Shown: positions 32,976 through 44,556, counted from the stretch's first letter. The stretch: DNA of 64,000 nucleotides from Candidatus Peribacteria bacterium (GCA_943349825.1 CALQZQ010000001.1:186001-250000), one strand, 5' to 3'. The notes: generated by a model from the sequence alone, not told the origin. Made by a program: numbers and translations.

Positions 32976-34553
32976 TCAATAGCTGGACTTGGCGGCCATA
33001 TGCTCCTTGGCGATCTTCACAATAAAGCCCAGGGGCACGTCAGCGGTTTGTCCACCTATCTGATCGACTCTCGGCTTTCGCTCTGGAGGGAGTGCTGTCT
33101 TTTTTTTATACACATGATCCAGGTTGTCTGCCACTCCAAGGCCACAAGCCACTATCCACCCGGCGGAATCGTTTTGATTCATGCCCTCTACACTTCCGTT
33201 GCAGGCGTTTGGAGACATCAAAACCATGGTGTACTTGTAGGTATAGTCACTGAGGTAAGGATTGTATCCATATTTATCGTCATAAACTCCCGCACCCTGT
33301 CCCGGCTCTAAGATTCCATCATATTTCGCATCTAAAACCCACTCATCTTCGTGACGTGTGCCCAGTGCCTTATAAATTCCGGTGGATTTTTTTCTTCCCA
33401 CGGGCAGCTGCGCAAAGGCTTCAGAAGAGACTGCGAGACTCCTTTCCCATTGTTTGATCGGATCGAGCTTTGGCCTCTTCCCCAGTTCAGTCAAAAAATC
33501 CCGGATCGCGTAAGTGTAAAAGTCCAATTCGGCCAAGCGCTGCCAGTGAGTATCGTTGTTGGCTACGTACATTTGAGTCTTTTCCATTTCATCTTCCAGC
33601 GTGAGCTCAGGAACTACAAAAGGTTTTCTGGTTTCGGTGGTGATGACCGCTTCGAATTCGGTTTCGCCTACGGCTTCTCCTGAGGCTCCCACGAAACTGG
33701 AGGTCATTGTGCTGGTGGGAAGCGCTTCCTTGATCAAAACGATTTGGTAGTCCATAAGAATTAGGATTCCTTTGAGCAGGTCCGCCTTGTCTTCGTCCGT
33801 AAGGTTAGACGAGTAATAAAGCGTGTTGTAGGCATTGAGGGTAGTGGTGATTTCATCCAAGGCTTTGGGAGATTTTTTAATTTTCTCCAAGAATTTCACG
33901 GCTTCGCTGTAGTAGCGGCCGCTGGCCACCGGAACTTCAAAGGAGTCAGCTCCATCCTCGAAGAGGTCTTCATACTGGATGGCCTTTTCACTTTCAAATT
34001 TGATCTGCAGCGCTTGAATGTATTCCAAGGCTCTTTGAAAAATCGCGACTTTCAGTTCATCGTGTTTTGCTTTTTTATAGGAAGCGAGGCGCTTGTAGAT
34101 CAAGGCGATTCTTTGCGTGTAAACCTGCAGGGCCTGACTCTTATAATAGTCAAAATAGGCGCGGCGTTCCTTGGGGCTCAAGCAGCCTTTGGTGATGGTG
34201 GGCGCCAGCACTTGTTCAAAAAACTCTCCGTGACCGATGCCAAGCGGGATGAGCCCACGACCGATATCAAAGTCTTCTTCGTCTGGATAAATCGTCTGGT
34301 CTATGTAGTTCTCCGACCAATCCACCACGGCACGGCAGAATTCGGTTCGGGAAGAGTAGGTGATGACCGCTACGGTTTTGGGCAGACTGAGTTTGTTTTT
34401 TCCGCCTTCTTCCAGGTTAGCCAGCACGGTGCTGAGCTTTTTACCTACAGCGGCATTTTCTTGAGTGATTTCTGGAGCTTTGGTTTCTGCATGGGCGGCA
34501 CTGCTCATCGCGAGCAAGGTTCCCAATACAGCATTTCTTAAAAGAGGTGTCAT
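32976..34553 (-). CDS. large secreted protein of unknown function
   Basis: A 525-residue protein with a clear signal peptide (about residues 1-22, LLRNAVLGTLLAMSSAAHA) and no other membrane segment. The centre is helical and charged (KSQALQVYTQRIALIYKRLA). The end is loop-rich with several Gly/Tyr/Asn segments and paired Cys (NACNGSVEG and IVACGLG). I recognise no family or catalytic motif. It stands alone between the sigma/HARE gene and tRNA-Leu. Confidence 0.65.
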   Translation of the reverse strand: MTPLLRNAVLGTLLAMSSAAHAETKAPEITQENAAVGKKLSTVLANLEEGGKNKLSLPKTVAVITYSSRTEFCRAVVDWSENYIDQTIYPDEEDFDIGRGLIPLGIGHGEFFEQVLAPTITKGCLSPKERRAYFDYYKSQALQVYTQRIALIYKRLASYKKAKHDELKVAIFQRALEYIQALQIKFESEKAIQYEDLFEDGADSFEVPVASGRYYSEAVKFLEKIKKSPKALDEITTTLNAYNTLYYSSNLTDEDKADLLKGILILMDYQIVLIKEALPTSTMTSSFVGASGEAVGETEFEAVITTETRKPFVVPELTLEDEMEKTQMYVANNDTHWQRLAELDFYTYAIRDFLTELGKRPKLDPIKQWERSLAVSSEAFAQLPVGRKKSTGIYKALGTRHEDEWVLDAKYDGILEPGQGAGVYDDKYGYNPYLSDYTYKYTMVLMSPNACNGSVEGMNQNDSAGWIVACGLGVADNLDHVYKKKTALPPERKPRVDQIGGQTADVPLGFIVKIAKEHMAAKSSY

Positions 34554-34608
34554 TTTTTGGCTTAATTACAAGTGGGACTTTAACAGATTGAAGCGTTTTG
34601 TCAATAGC

Positions 34609-34637
34609 TTGCTGCGGGCGAAGGGCTCCTATAGAAT
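34609..34637 (+). promoter_or_regulatory. tRNA-Leu promoter
   Basis: TTGCTG (34609-34614) and TAGAAT (34632-34637) are 17 bp apart and the -10 ends 8 nt before the mature tRNA-Leu 5' end. The spacing suits transcription starting at or a base or two ahead of the tRNA. Confidence 0.6.
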
Positions 34638-34645
34638 CTGGCCGT

Positions 34646-34729
34646 GCTCGGGTGGCGAAATGGCAGACGCGCTAGCCTTAGGAGCTAGTACCTTCGGGTG
34701 TGAGAGTTCAAGTCTCTCCCCGAGCACCA
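34646..34729 (+). tRNA. tRNA-Leu (anticodon TAG)
   Basis: A class II tRNA: acceptor GCTCGGG with CCCGAGC, D-arm GCG/CGC, an anticodon stem CTAGC/GCTAG with loop CTTAGGA giving TAG, a variable arm ACC-TTCG-GGT, T-arm GAGAG TTCAAGT CTCTC, A discriminator and an encoded CCA at 34727-34729. It reads the CUN leucine codons. It lies 28 bp before dnaE. Confidence 0.95.
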
Positions 34730-34757
34730 TCCTCGGCGTAGCCGAGTCTTGCCCCTT

Positions 34758-37700
34758 ATGACTTTTGTTCACCTCCATAATCATACTCACTACAGTATCC
34801 TGACCGGGCTTGCGAAGCCGAAGGAGTACATTGAAATTGCCAAAGCGCAGGGCGCAACGGCGGTGGCGATCACCGACAACGGAGTTTTGTATGGACTGAT
34901 TGAACTTTATAAATACGCGAAGGCGGCCGGGATCAAACCGATTTTGGGCGTGGACATGTACGTGGCTCCGATGGGACTCGCGAACAAAACACCCGAGAAT
35001 CGTTACTCTTCCTTAGTACTGCTGGCCCGAAACAACGAGGGTTATCACAATCTTTTGAAGCTTTCTTCAATCGCGGCGCTGGAGGGTTTCTATTATAAGC
35101 CCCGCATCGATGATGAAGTTTTGATGAAGCACAGCGAAGGATTGATTGGGCTTTCTGGCAGTTTGAACGGAGCGATTCCCAAAGCTATTTTGGAAAATCA
35201 AATGGGGAAAGCGCAGGAGTTGATTGAGCATTATCAGCGGATTTTAGGGAAAGAGTATTTCTTTTTGGAGTTGCAGCATCATCCGGAGATTGCGAACTGG
35301 AGCATTGTGAACAGCAAACTTTTGGAACTTTCCAAGGCCACGGGTGCGCCGGTGGTGGCGTCAAACGATTGTCACTACGCCTACCCGGAAGACGCGGAGG
35401 CGCACGACGTGTTGATTTGTGTGCAGACTCAAAAAACGGTGAAGGATGAACATCGCTTTCGCTACAACGGCAATTATTCCATGCGTTCGCCGGAAGACAT
35501 GAAGGAGGCGTTTCGATTCTCCCCCGAAGCGGTGGAGAACACTTTGAAGATTGCGGACATGTGCGACGTGAATATTACTTTTGGAGAACATCAAATTCCG
35601 CATTTTGACACCGGGAAAAAATCGGAGCAGGAGTATTTGCGCGAATTGTGTGAAGCGGGTTTTACAGATCGTTATGGCAAGGAGCCTTCGGAGGAAGCGC
35701 GGGCGCGACTCGAGTTTGAGCTCGATACCATTCATAAGATGGGCTTCGATACTTATTTTTTGATTGTGCACGACTTTATTGATTACGCGAAGCGCAGTGG
35801 CATTGTGGTGGGCCCGGGGCGTGGAAGCGCGGCTGGTTCCATCATCGCTTATGTTTTGAAAATCACCGAGTTGGATCCCATCAAGCACAAACTGCTCTTC
35901 GAACGATTTCTGAATCCCGAACGTATCTCCATGCCCGATATCGACGTGGATTTTGCAGACACTAAGCGCGACGAGGTCCTTAAATATGTGACTGAAAAAT
36001 ATGGAGCGGACCACGTGGCGCAGATTGTGACTTTTGGAACACTCGCAGCCAAGGCGGCGATTCGCGATTCCGGGCGGGCGCTGGGTTTCAGTTATGCCGA
36101 TGTGGACCGTGTGGCCAAAAGCGTGCCGCAGGCCATTTTGGGGAAGTACGCGCCGCTGCAGGAATCCGTGAAAGAAGATCCGGAACTTTCTAAACTTTAT
36201 AATGGAGAACCGGCTGCGAAGGAAATTTTGGACACGGCTATTAAATTGGAGGGTACGATTCGCCAAGTGGGCACGCACGCTTGTGCGGTGATCATTTCAC
36301 GCGATCCTTTGACGGAGCACACGGCGCTGCAGAATGCTGCCGGAGATCATGATGGCATTGTGACGCAGTACTCCATGAAGCCGTGTGAGGAACTCGGGCT
36401 GCTCAAAATGGACTTCCTGGGGCTCAAGAATCTTTCCATGCTGGAGACGACTTTGGGGATTTTGCGCCGCACGCGGCCGGAAGTGCAGCTCGATTTGGTG
36501 AATCTGCCCATGGACGATAAGAAAACTTACGAACTTTTGCAACGTGGCGAAACCACCGGGGTGTTCCAATTGGAATCCGGAGGCATGAAGCGCTATTTGC
36601 GCGAACTCAAGCCCACGGAGTTTGGCGACATTGTGGCCATGGTCTCGCTCTACCGTCCGGGCCCGATGCAATTCATCTCCACTTATATTGATGGGAAACA
36701 TGGCAAGAAGAAGGTGGTTTACTTGCACGATTCCGTGAAGAGCGTTTTGGAGGAAACTTATGGAATTGCAATTTACCAGGAGCAAATTTTAGAAATCGCC
36801 AAGCAGTTCGCCGGATTTTCACTCGGAGAAGCGGACTTGCTCCGGCGCGCGATTGGTAAAAAAATTGCGGCGGAACTGGTGGCGCAGCGCGAAAAATTCC
36901 TCGATGGTGCGGTGAAGCAGGAACGCGATCGTCGGCTGGCTGCCAAGATTTTTGACGAAGTGATTGAGCCCTTTGCCGGCTATGGATTCAACAAGTCTCA
37001 CGCCGCCTGCTACGCGTTGATTTCTTATCAAACGGCGTATTTGAAGGCGCACTTCCCTGCTGAATTTATGGCGGCGCTGCTCACGTCGGATGCGGACAAC
37101 ACGGACCGCGTGGTGATTGAAATCGCCGAGTGTCGCAACATGGGAATTTCCGTGCTGCCTCCCTCCGTGAACGAATCCCGAGCTCACTTCACGGTGGTGG
37201 ATGAAAAAACGATCCGTTTCGGACTGATGGCGGTGAAAGGTATGGGCGAAGGACCGGTGCATGAAATCATTCGTACGCGTGAAAAAGAGGGTGTGTTCAC
37301 CGGGCTGGAAAATTTTGCCCAGCGGGTGCCCGCTAAATTGCTCAACAAAAAATCCATCGAGTGCATGGCGTTTTCGGGCGCGATGGATGATTTGGGTGAA
37401 CGTGCGGAAATCGCGACCAACTACGACGAAATTTCCAACTTTGCCAAGAACATTCAATCCTCACTTTCCGAAGGCCAGACTGACATCTTTGGAGTGCTTA
37501 CGGATTCTTCGGTGGCCAGTTTGAAGTTCAAAAAAATAGCCGCCGCCGACAGCGCTCAACGTTTCCGTTGGGAAAAAGAATATTTGGGCCTTTATGTGAG
37601 CGGACATCCTCTCCAAGGCCTCAAGCATTATTTCCAGGGCAAAGGGAAATTGATTGGCTCACTCGGCGACAAAGATGTCGACAAGAAAGCCAAAATCACG

Positions 37701-38282
37701 GGGATGATCACCCAGATGCGCAGAGTCCTCACCAAGGCCGGCAAATACATGGCTATGGGCGATTTTGAAGATCCCAGCGCGCGTGTTTCCTTTGTGCTGT
37801 TTCCACGGGCTTACGACCAATTTGGTTCCGTTTTGGAGGAAGACCGCGTCTTCACCGTGGAAGGGCGACTCGATAAACGCGGCGGTGACTATCAATTTGT
37901 GGTGGATAGCTTAAAACCGCTGTCATTGGAGAACATGATCACTTCGGCTAAAGAGAAAAACTTGTTTGATGAGGACGAGCGCATCATTGGGGTGCAAGCG
38001 CTGCGCAGTGAAGAGGCCGAAGAAGAGGAGGAAGGCTTGGTGGAGGGCGTGGAGGCTCCGGCAGCTCCTGTGGTGGAAGCGGGCCCTTATGTGATTGCCC
38101 TGGAAAAGGACTTCCCTCCTGAAAAATTGAAAAAGTTGAAGGCGCTCTTGGAACGCTACCAAGGCGAAACGGTGGTAGAAATCCATATGCCCACCGAAAC
38201 CAGCCTCAAACGAGTGAAGGTACCTTTTGGGGTGGATACCGGTTTAGCCATGCAGGAAGAGGTGAAGGCGTTGATGGCGTAG
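34758..38282 (+). CDS. dnaE: DNA polymerase III alpha subunit
   Basis: The replicative polymerase (about 1174 residues) of the DnaE class. An N-terminal PHP domain starts FVHLHNHTHYSILTG with its metal-binding histidines. The catalytic palm has MPDIDVDFADTKRDEV near residue 392 and an upstream GPGRGSAAGS. The finger region with YRPGPMQF and the GYGFNKSHAACYALISYQT motif is intact. A C-terminal OB-fold (KITGMITQMRRVLTKAG) and a short acidic linker complete it. The ATG at 34758 is used rather than an upstream TTG because MTFVHLHNHTHYS is the family N-terminus. Confidence 0.97.
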   Translation: MTFVHLHNHTHYSILTGLAKPKEYIEIAKAQGATAVAITDNGVLYGLIELYKYAKAAGIKPILGVDMYVAPMGLANKTPENRYSSLVLLARNNEGYHNLLKLSSIAALEGFYYKPRIDDEVLMKHSEGLIGLSGSLNGAIPKAILENQMGKAQELIEHYQRILGKEYFFLELQHHPEIANWSIVNSKLLELSKATGAPVVASNDCHYAYPEDAEAHDVLICVQTQKTVKDEHRFRYNGNYSMRSPEDMKEAFRFSPEAVENTLKIADMCDVNITFGEHQIPHFDTGKKSEQEYLRELCEAGFTDRYGKEPSEEARARLEFELDTIHKMGFDTYFLIVHDFIDYAKRSGIVVGPGRGSAAGSIIAYVLKITELDPIKHKLLFERFLNPERISMPDIDVDFADTKRDEVLKYVTEKYGADHVAQIVTFGTLAAKAAIRDSGRALGFSYADVDRVAKSVPQAILGKYAPLQESVKEDPELSKLYNGEPAAKEILDTAIKLEGTIRQVGTHACAVIISRDPLTEHTALQNAAGDHDGIVTQYSMKPCEELGLLKMDFLGLKNLSMLETTLGILRRTRPEVQLDLVNLPMDDKKTYELLQRGETTGVFQLESGGMKRYLRELKPTEFGDIVAMVSLYRPGPMQFISTYIDGKHGKKKVVYLHDSVKSVLEETYGIAIYQEQILEIAKQFAGFSLGEADLLRRAIGKKIAAELVAQREKFLDGAVKQERDRRLAAKIFDEVIEPFAGYGFNKSHAACYALISYQTAYLKAHFPAEFMAALLTSDADNTDRVVIEIAECRNMGISVLPPSVNESRAHFTVVDEKTIRFGLMAVKGMGEGPVHEIIRTREKEGVFTGLENFAQRVPAKLLNKKSIECMAFSGAMDDLGERAEIATNYDEISNFAKNIQSSLSEGQTDIFGVLTDSSVASLKFKKIAAADSAQRFRWEKEYLGLYVSGHPLQGLKHYFQGKGKLIGSLGDKDVDKKAKITGMITQMRRVLTKAGKYMAMGDFEDPSARVSFVLFPRAYDQFGSVLEEDRVFTVEGRLDKRGGDYQFVVDSLKPLSLENMITSAKEKNLFDEDERIIGVQALRSEEAEEEEEGLVEGVEAPAAPVVEAGPYVIALEKDFPPEKLKKLKALLERYQGETVVEIHMPTETSLKRVKVPFGVDTGLAMQEEVKALMA

Positions 38283-38361
38283 TGCCTAAAATCAATTCAG
38301 GTTTTTGTCAGGACTTTTGCCATGACAGTTCTTTATAATGAGGATTCTTAATTTTATATTT

Positions 38362-38760
38362 ATGGATACTCATGTCAAAAGATTCTTGGAGTGGATAGGT
38401 CTCAAAGAACGATTAGACGCAAAAATTTCCCCTGCTCCTTTCGTAAATGAGGGTGAGATTTGGTGGGCCAGCTTGGGAGAGAATGTAGGTTTTGAGATCA
38501 ACGGTAAGAGCGAAGATTTTACTAGGCCTATCATTATATACAGAAAACTAACCCACAATTTTTATCTTGTTATTCCCCTGAGCACAAAAATGAAAGTGGG
38601 CACCTGGTATATTCCGTTTAAGCAAAGAGGAATTGAAATGGTAGCTTGTTTAAGCCAAGTAAGGACCATTGACTATAGGAGACTCCATCCGAAACTAGGT
38701 GAGCTAGATTCCGAAGATTTTAAACGTATAAAAGCTGGATTCCTAAGACTTTACTCCTAA
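38362..38760 (+). CDS. MazF/PemK-type toxin-like protein
   Basis: A 132-residue protein with the PemK/MazF beta-barrel pattern: GEIWWASLGENVGFE, RPIIIYRK, VIPLSTKMKVG and later QVRTIDYRRLHPKLGEL, before the usual C-terminal helix (FKRIKAGFLRLY). MazF proteins are ribosome-independent mRNA/tRNA endonucleases paired with an antitoxin. No antitoxin ORF adjoins it on either side, so it is either an orphan or domesticated. TATAAT at 38332-38337 lies before the ATG at 38362 and cuts across an alternative start at 38338, which is thus not used. Confidence 0.75.
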   Translation: MDTHVKRFLEWIGLKERLDAKISPAPFVNEGEIWWASLGENVGFEINGKSEDFTRPIIIYRKLTHNFYLVIPLSTKMKVGTWYIPFKQRGIEMVACLSQVRTIDYRRLHPKLGELDSEDFKRIKAGFLRLYS

Positions 38761-38835
38761 GAAAATATCCCCCGCCATTTCTGACGGGGTCGTGGGAAAA
38801 TCCCAAAAGTGAGTTGATTATAGCAAAACTCATTT

Positions 38836-38864
38836 TTGACTTCAAGCTTACTGCGCCTTAGAAT
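38836..38864 (+). promoter_or_regulatory. aspS promoter
   Basis: TTGACT (38836-38841) and TAGAAT (38859-38864) are exactly 17 bp apart, a near-consensus housekeeping promoter. It gives about 20 nt of 5' UTR before the ATG at 38890, and no Shine-Dalgarno sequence is evident in it. An inverted repeat (CCCGCCA with TGACGGG) around 38770-38788 lies upstream and may end the toxin transcript. Confidence 0.75.
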
Positions 38865-38889
38865 AGCCGCACTTAGCTTCTTTTATCTT

Positions 38890-40656
<1,767 letters not shown>

Positions 40657-40658
40657 GC

Positions 40659-40949
40659 TTAAGCCTTCCTCTTCTTGTACACCACAGCGGCAGCTATGGC
40701 GCTGCCGACAGCTACGAAGCCTCCGGTGTTCGCTTTGTCTTTGTAGTCGCTGGCAATGTCTAAGTCGCCTGCTACATATTCCAGATAGTTTTCGTCGTCG
40801 TAGTAATTGACGATGTCTTGTTCGGCAATGTACATCCAATCCTTATAACTGCCGTAAGCGTTGTAAGCATAGCCTGCTGCAAGAATGAAAACAGCTCCCA
40901 GAGCTATGAGTATTTGATTGGTTCTATCGGAGAAATCGATCTTAGGCAT
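40659..40949 (-). CDS. small membrane protein, hypothetical
   Basis: A 96-residue protein with two hydrophobic segments (ILIALGAVFILAAGYAYNAY and GGFVAVGSAIAAAVVY) around an acidic loop (YYDDENYLEYVAGDLDI) and a basic tail (KKRKA). I recognise no family. The start is set at the internal ATG, which gives PKIDFSDRTNQ ahead of the first helix; a longer TTG-initiated form has no support. It ends 2 bp from aspS in convergent orientation. Confidence 0.6.
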   Translation of the reverse strand: MPKIDFSDRTNQILIALGAVFILAAGYAYNAYGSYKDWMYIAEQDIVNYYDDENYLEYVAGDLDIASDYKDKANTGGFVAVGSAIAAAVVYKKRKA

Positions 40950-41047
40950 GGCGGGGCGGGTGAAGGAATGTTTAAATTTTTTCACACTTCTTAAATACGC
41001 GCAACAAAACCTGTCCAAGAGAAAAAAGTTTTGTTAAGCTGTGACCC

Positions 41048-43501
41048 GTGACCACAGTGCTCTACGCCTCACTTGTCATCGCTCTTCTCACAGGTCTCCT
41101 CGCAGGAGGGCTGTGGCTGTTTCGACGGCATTTGGATCACAAGCGCTGCCTCAGCATGACTTTTTTGCGCATTCGCGTGCCCAAAAAAGAATCCAAAGAC
41201 GATCGTGAGAAAGACACGGAATCGCAAGGCGCGCAGCGGGATTTTAAAGATCCGATTGGAGTCATGAAGCAGCTCTTTGAATCTTTTGCTGCCATCATGG
41301 ATCACACGTGGAGGCGGCACATTTTTGGGCAGGATTTTATGGCCTGCGAGTATGTGGTGCGCGACAACCTCATCGATTTTTACGTGGTGGTCCCACACCG
41401 GCTCATCACTATTGTGGAGAAGCAGCTCACCTCCTACTACCCCGATTGTTATATTGAAGAAGAGCCCGATTACAATCTGTTTCAGAAAGATTCCAAAGTC
41501 GCCTACTCTTACATGGTGGCCGAGGAGGAGTTTGCTCTGCCGATCCGTACTTACAGCCGCATGACGGCGGATCCTTTCAACAATATCTCCAACGTGCTGT
41601 CCAAGATGGATCCGAACGAAAGTGCGGCTATTCAGATTATGATTCGGCCGATGCACAACGGTTGGCAGAAGCACGGGCGCCATAAAGCCAAGGAGATTTT
41701 GGAGGGTAAGCATCATGGATTTTTGGGCAATCTCAACCCTCTAGTATGGATTGGAGATTTACTCAGCTTGGCGTTCCGCGGAGAAAGCAAAGAAAACCAC
41801 GAAGCGCAAAGCCGCAGCACTCCGATGGTGGACGAACAAGTGAAGGCGATCGAAGAAAAAAACACACAAGTGGGATTTGAGTGTGTGATCCGTCTGATCG
41901 CGACTTCGGACCACGAACACAAGGCGCACGCCATCATCAAAGGGATCGAGAGCTCTTTTGCGCAGTACACCACTACGGACAACAATCAGTTCATTCACAA
42001 GGACCATTACATCGGCAACTTGGTGCATCACTTTTTGATGCGCGACATGCGCCGACCGCTGCGCTTCCATAAGATGATTTTGTGTGCGGAAGAACTCGCC
42101 AGTTTGTTCCATTTGCCCAATATCCGCTACAACCGCGCCCCCACCATCAACTGGCAGAACTATAAAATTTCCCCGCCGCCGGCCAATATTCCTCAAGAAG
42201 GAATTTTGCTCGGGCACAACATTTACCGTGGAGTGAAGACCGAAATCCACATGAAGAACGACGACCGCTTCCGCCACTTCTACGTGATTGGACAGACGGG
42301 AACGGGTAAATCTTCTATTTTACAGGTGATGATCCGTCAGGATTTGAAGAATGGGAAAGGGATCGCCGTGGTGGATCCACACGGACAGCTGATTGACGAC
42401 ATCATGCCCTTCATTCCTCGCGAGCGTGCCGACGACGTGATTTATTTTAATCCCGCGGATTTAGATAGACCAATTGGACTCAATCTGCTGGAGGCGGAAA
42501 GCCCGGAAGAACGCGACATGGTGGCGCTGGATGCCATGAACATCATGATCAAACTGTTCGATGAAGAAGTGTTCGGACCTCGTATTCAGGATTACTTCCG
42601 CAACGGTTGTCTCACGCTGATGGAATACAAAGACGGAGGCTGTCTCACGGACATGGTGCGCCTCTTCACGGACGACGATTTCCAGTACGAGCGCACTAAG
42701 GACTTGAAGAATCCCATCGTGAAGTCGTTCTGGGATCAACAGATGGCCAAGACCGGAGCGCGTGAAAAACAGGAAATGATCCCGTACTTCGCGGCGAAAT
42801 TTGGGCAATTCGTGACCAACGGAATGATGCGTAACATCATCGGGCAAACGCGCAGTGGTTTCGATTTCGGCGACGTGATGAACAACGGCAAGATTCTGCT
42901 GATGAACCTGTCGAAGGGAGAGACCGGGGACCTCAACAGTAAGCTGCTCGGACTTATGATCGTGTCCAAAATCCAGGTGGCGGCTCTGCGAAGGCAGCGA
43001 CTTCCCAAGGAACAGCGCAAAGATTTCTTCCTCTACATCGATGAGTTCCAAAACTATGTGACCGACTCCATTGAAGTGATTTTGTCTGAAGCTCGTAAGT
43101 ACCGTCTGGGCCTCGCGATGGCGCATCAGTACCTGGCGCAGCTGGAACAAGACAAGGGCAAGAAAGGCAGTGTGAACCTGAAGGACGCGATCTTCGGGAA
43201 CGTGGGAACCATGATGGCCTACAAGATCGGCGCGCAAGATTCCGAGTACATGGCCAAAGAAATGGCGCCGGTGTTCAGTGACCAAGACCTGGTGAACATC
43301 GACAAGTTCAAGGCAGTCATTAAGCTTTCCATCGACACCCAGCCTTCCAAGCCTTTCAGCATCATCCCGCTGAATCCCTACACGGAAAAAGGCGACTACG
43401 AAGCAGCGGAAGCGTTCAAACAACTCTCTCGCCTCAAGTATGGCCGCGATAAGGAATTCGTGGAACGTGAGGTCTTCAGACGTCTCGGTACTGTTCTTTA
43501 A
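41048..43501 (+). CDS. TraD/VirB4-like membrane-anchored ATPase
   Basis: An 817-residue protein with an N-terminal membrane helix (residues 5-26), a long central region, then a FtsK/TraD-type ATPase: Walker A YVIGQTGTGKSS near residue 412, DPHGQLIDDI, and Walker B FFLYIDEFQNY near residue 659. A late SEARKYRLGLAMAHQYLAQL motif is typical of conjugation-type coupling ATPases with DUF87/TraG-like cores. No other secretion genes adjoin it. It may move DNA or proteins across the membrane, for example in uptake. It starts with GTG. Confidence 0.85.
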   Translation: MTTVLYASLVIALLTGLLAGGLWLFRRHLDHKRCLSMTFLRIRVPKKESKDDREKDTESQGAQRDFKDPIGVMKQLFESFAAIMDHTWRRHIFGQDFMACEYVVRDNLIDFYVVVPHRLITIVEKQLTSYYPDCYIEEEPDYNLFQKDSKVAYSYMVAEEEFALPIRTYSRMTADPFNNISNVLSKMDPNESAAIQIMIRPMHNGWQKHGRHKAKEILEGKHHGFLGNLNPLVWIGDLLSLAFRGESKENHEAQSRSTPMVDEQVKAIEEKNTQVGFECVIRLIATSDHEHKAHAIIKGIESSFAQYTTTDNNQFIHKDHYIGNLVHHFLMRDMRRPLRFHKMILCAEELASLFHLPNIRYNRAPTINWQNYKISPPPANIPQEGILLGHNIYRGVKTEIHMKNDDRFRHFYVIGQTGTGKSSILQVMIRQDLKNGKGIAVVDPHGQLIDDIMPFIPRERADDVIYFNPADLDRPIGLNLLEAESPEERDMVALDAMNIMIKLFDEEVFGPRIQDYFRNGCLTLMEYKDGGCLTDMVRLFTDDDFQYERTKDLKNPIVKSFWDQQMAKTGAREKQEMIPYFAAKFGQFVTNGMMRNIIGQTRSGFDFGDVMNNGKILLMNLSKGETGDLNSKLLGLMIVSKIQVAALRRQRLPKEQRKDFFLYIDEFQNYVTDSIEVILSEARKYRLGLAMAHQYLAQLEQDKGKKGSVNLKDAIFGNVGTMMAYKIGAQDSEYMAKEMAPVFSDQDLVNIDKFKAVIKLSIDTQPSKPFSIIPLNPYTEKGDYEAAEAFKQLSRLKYGRDKEFVEREVFRRLGTVL

Positions 43502-43513
43502 TCCCGTTCTTTT

Positions 43514-43765
43514 ATGATGACTCGACAAAACAAAGGAATCGCATGGCTCGTATCTCCTTTTGTACTCATGATCGGCAGTATGCTGCTTTATGCTGTGGTG
43601 AACGGCGCGTTTGATGGCGCCGCGGAAGGTTCCACGCTCGCGACGGCGGAGCCTGTTGTTAACCTTATTATTTCCTTAATCGGCTTTCTCGGCACCCTCG
43701 ACTTCTTCGTGGGAATTCCTGTGGGAATCTATTTTTTGGCGACGCAGGATAAGAAGGTTCACTAG
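43514..43765 (+). CDS. small two-helix membrane protein
   Basis: An 83-residue protein with two clear membrane helices (WLVSPFVLMIGSMLLYAVV and LIISLIGFLGTLDFFVGI) and a charged tail. It follows the ATPase by 12 bp on the same strand, so it is a plausible partner, though nothing in the sequence shows a function. Its end overlaps the convergent gene by 4 bp. Confidence 0.65.
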   Translation: MMTRQNKGIAWLVSPFVLMIGSMLLYAVVNGAFDGAAEGSTLATAEPVVNLIISLIGFLGTLDFFVGIPVGIYFLATQDKKVH

Positions 43766-44445
43766 TAGTCGCTGAGACGAAGGTCTTCACGCTCGACGCT
43801 GCCTTCGTCTTCGAGAGCTGTTTTTGAAGGTAACCCGCGAAGGTGCGGCAGATTGGGGCTCATGAAAACGACTTTTACTTCCTCGGCTTCTCCTTCTTGC
43901 CAGTCGACGTCTTCTTTGCAGAGGTCAGGGACACCCAGCACTGCGGCTTGGTACGCCATGATGTGCACGGGCTCGGCCAGTACTCCGCGGAGCATTGTTT
44001 TTTCGAATGGGATGTTGAGGTTCACTCTATCTCTTACTTTTGCACGGATTTCTCTTAAGTCTGCGCCGATTTCTTCATCTAGTTTTGTTAGTCCCAGGAA
44101 GTAGTCTATGCCTGCAAGTTGAGCTCGTCCGTAATCTTTAGGGTGGATTAAGTGCGTTTTTCCTTTCCTTTTTCTTTTAGAGGTCGATAAAACTCTCAAT
44201 TGCGCATCTCGATGCAGAAAAGTTGTTGCCAAGCAGTCCAAGGGGTCTGGGATCTCTCTTCCCAAAGTTCTTTTTGGTACTTCGTTTCTTAAGATGCTTC
44301 CCACCAGGAATTTACTATCGTGGAGCGCATGCCACCAATCTTGGCGCATGTCTTCAAACAGGGCGCTGAGTTCCGGTCCGGTGAAGCGCCGGTTGAAGTG
44401 GGATCCGAATCTGTTGGGGTTCGCCGTCAGTTGAAGTCGTTCCAT
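43762..44445 (-). CDS. hypothetical protein
   Basis: A 227-residue soluble protein that I cannot assign. It is rich in Arg, Leu and Glu and has a basic patch (STSKRKRKGKTHLIHP) around residue 90 and an acidic C-terminal part (DWQEGEAEEVKVVF). TTGACG and TAAGAT, about 16 bp apart, lie upstream and could serve as its promoter. It is convergent with the small membrane protein and divergent from the 3D-domain protein. Confidence 0.55.
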   Translation of the reverse strand: MERLQLTANPNRFGSHFNRRFTGPELSALFEDMRQDWWHALHDSKFLVGSILRNEVPKRTLGREIPDPLDCLATTFLHRDAQLRVLSTSKRKRKGKTHLIHPKDYGRAQLAGIDYFLGLTKLDEEIGADLREIRAKVRDRVNLNIPFEKTMLRGVLAEPVHIMAYQAAVLGVPDLCKEDVDWQEGEAEEVKVVFMSPNLPHLRGLPSKTALEDEGSVEREDLRLSDY

Positions 44446-44556
44446 CTTTAGAAAGGAAGGTAATTAATCTTACAACTATCTCCCGTTTCGTCAATGCAAG
44501 TGGAGGGCTTAAGAGCCTGTTTTGTGCTATAATGGTGAGAAATCAAAAACAAAAAA

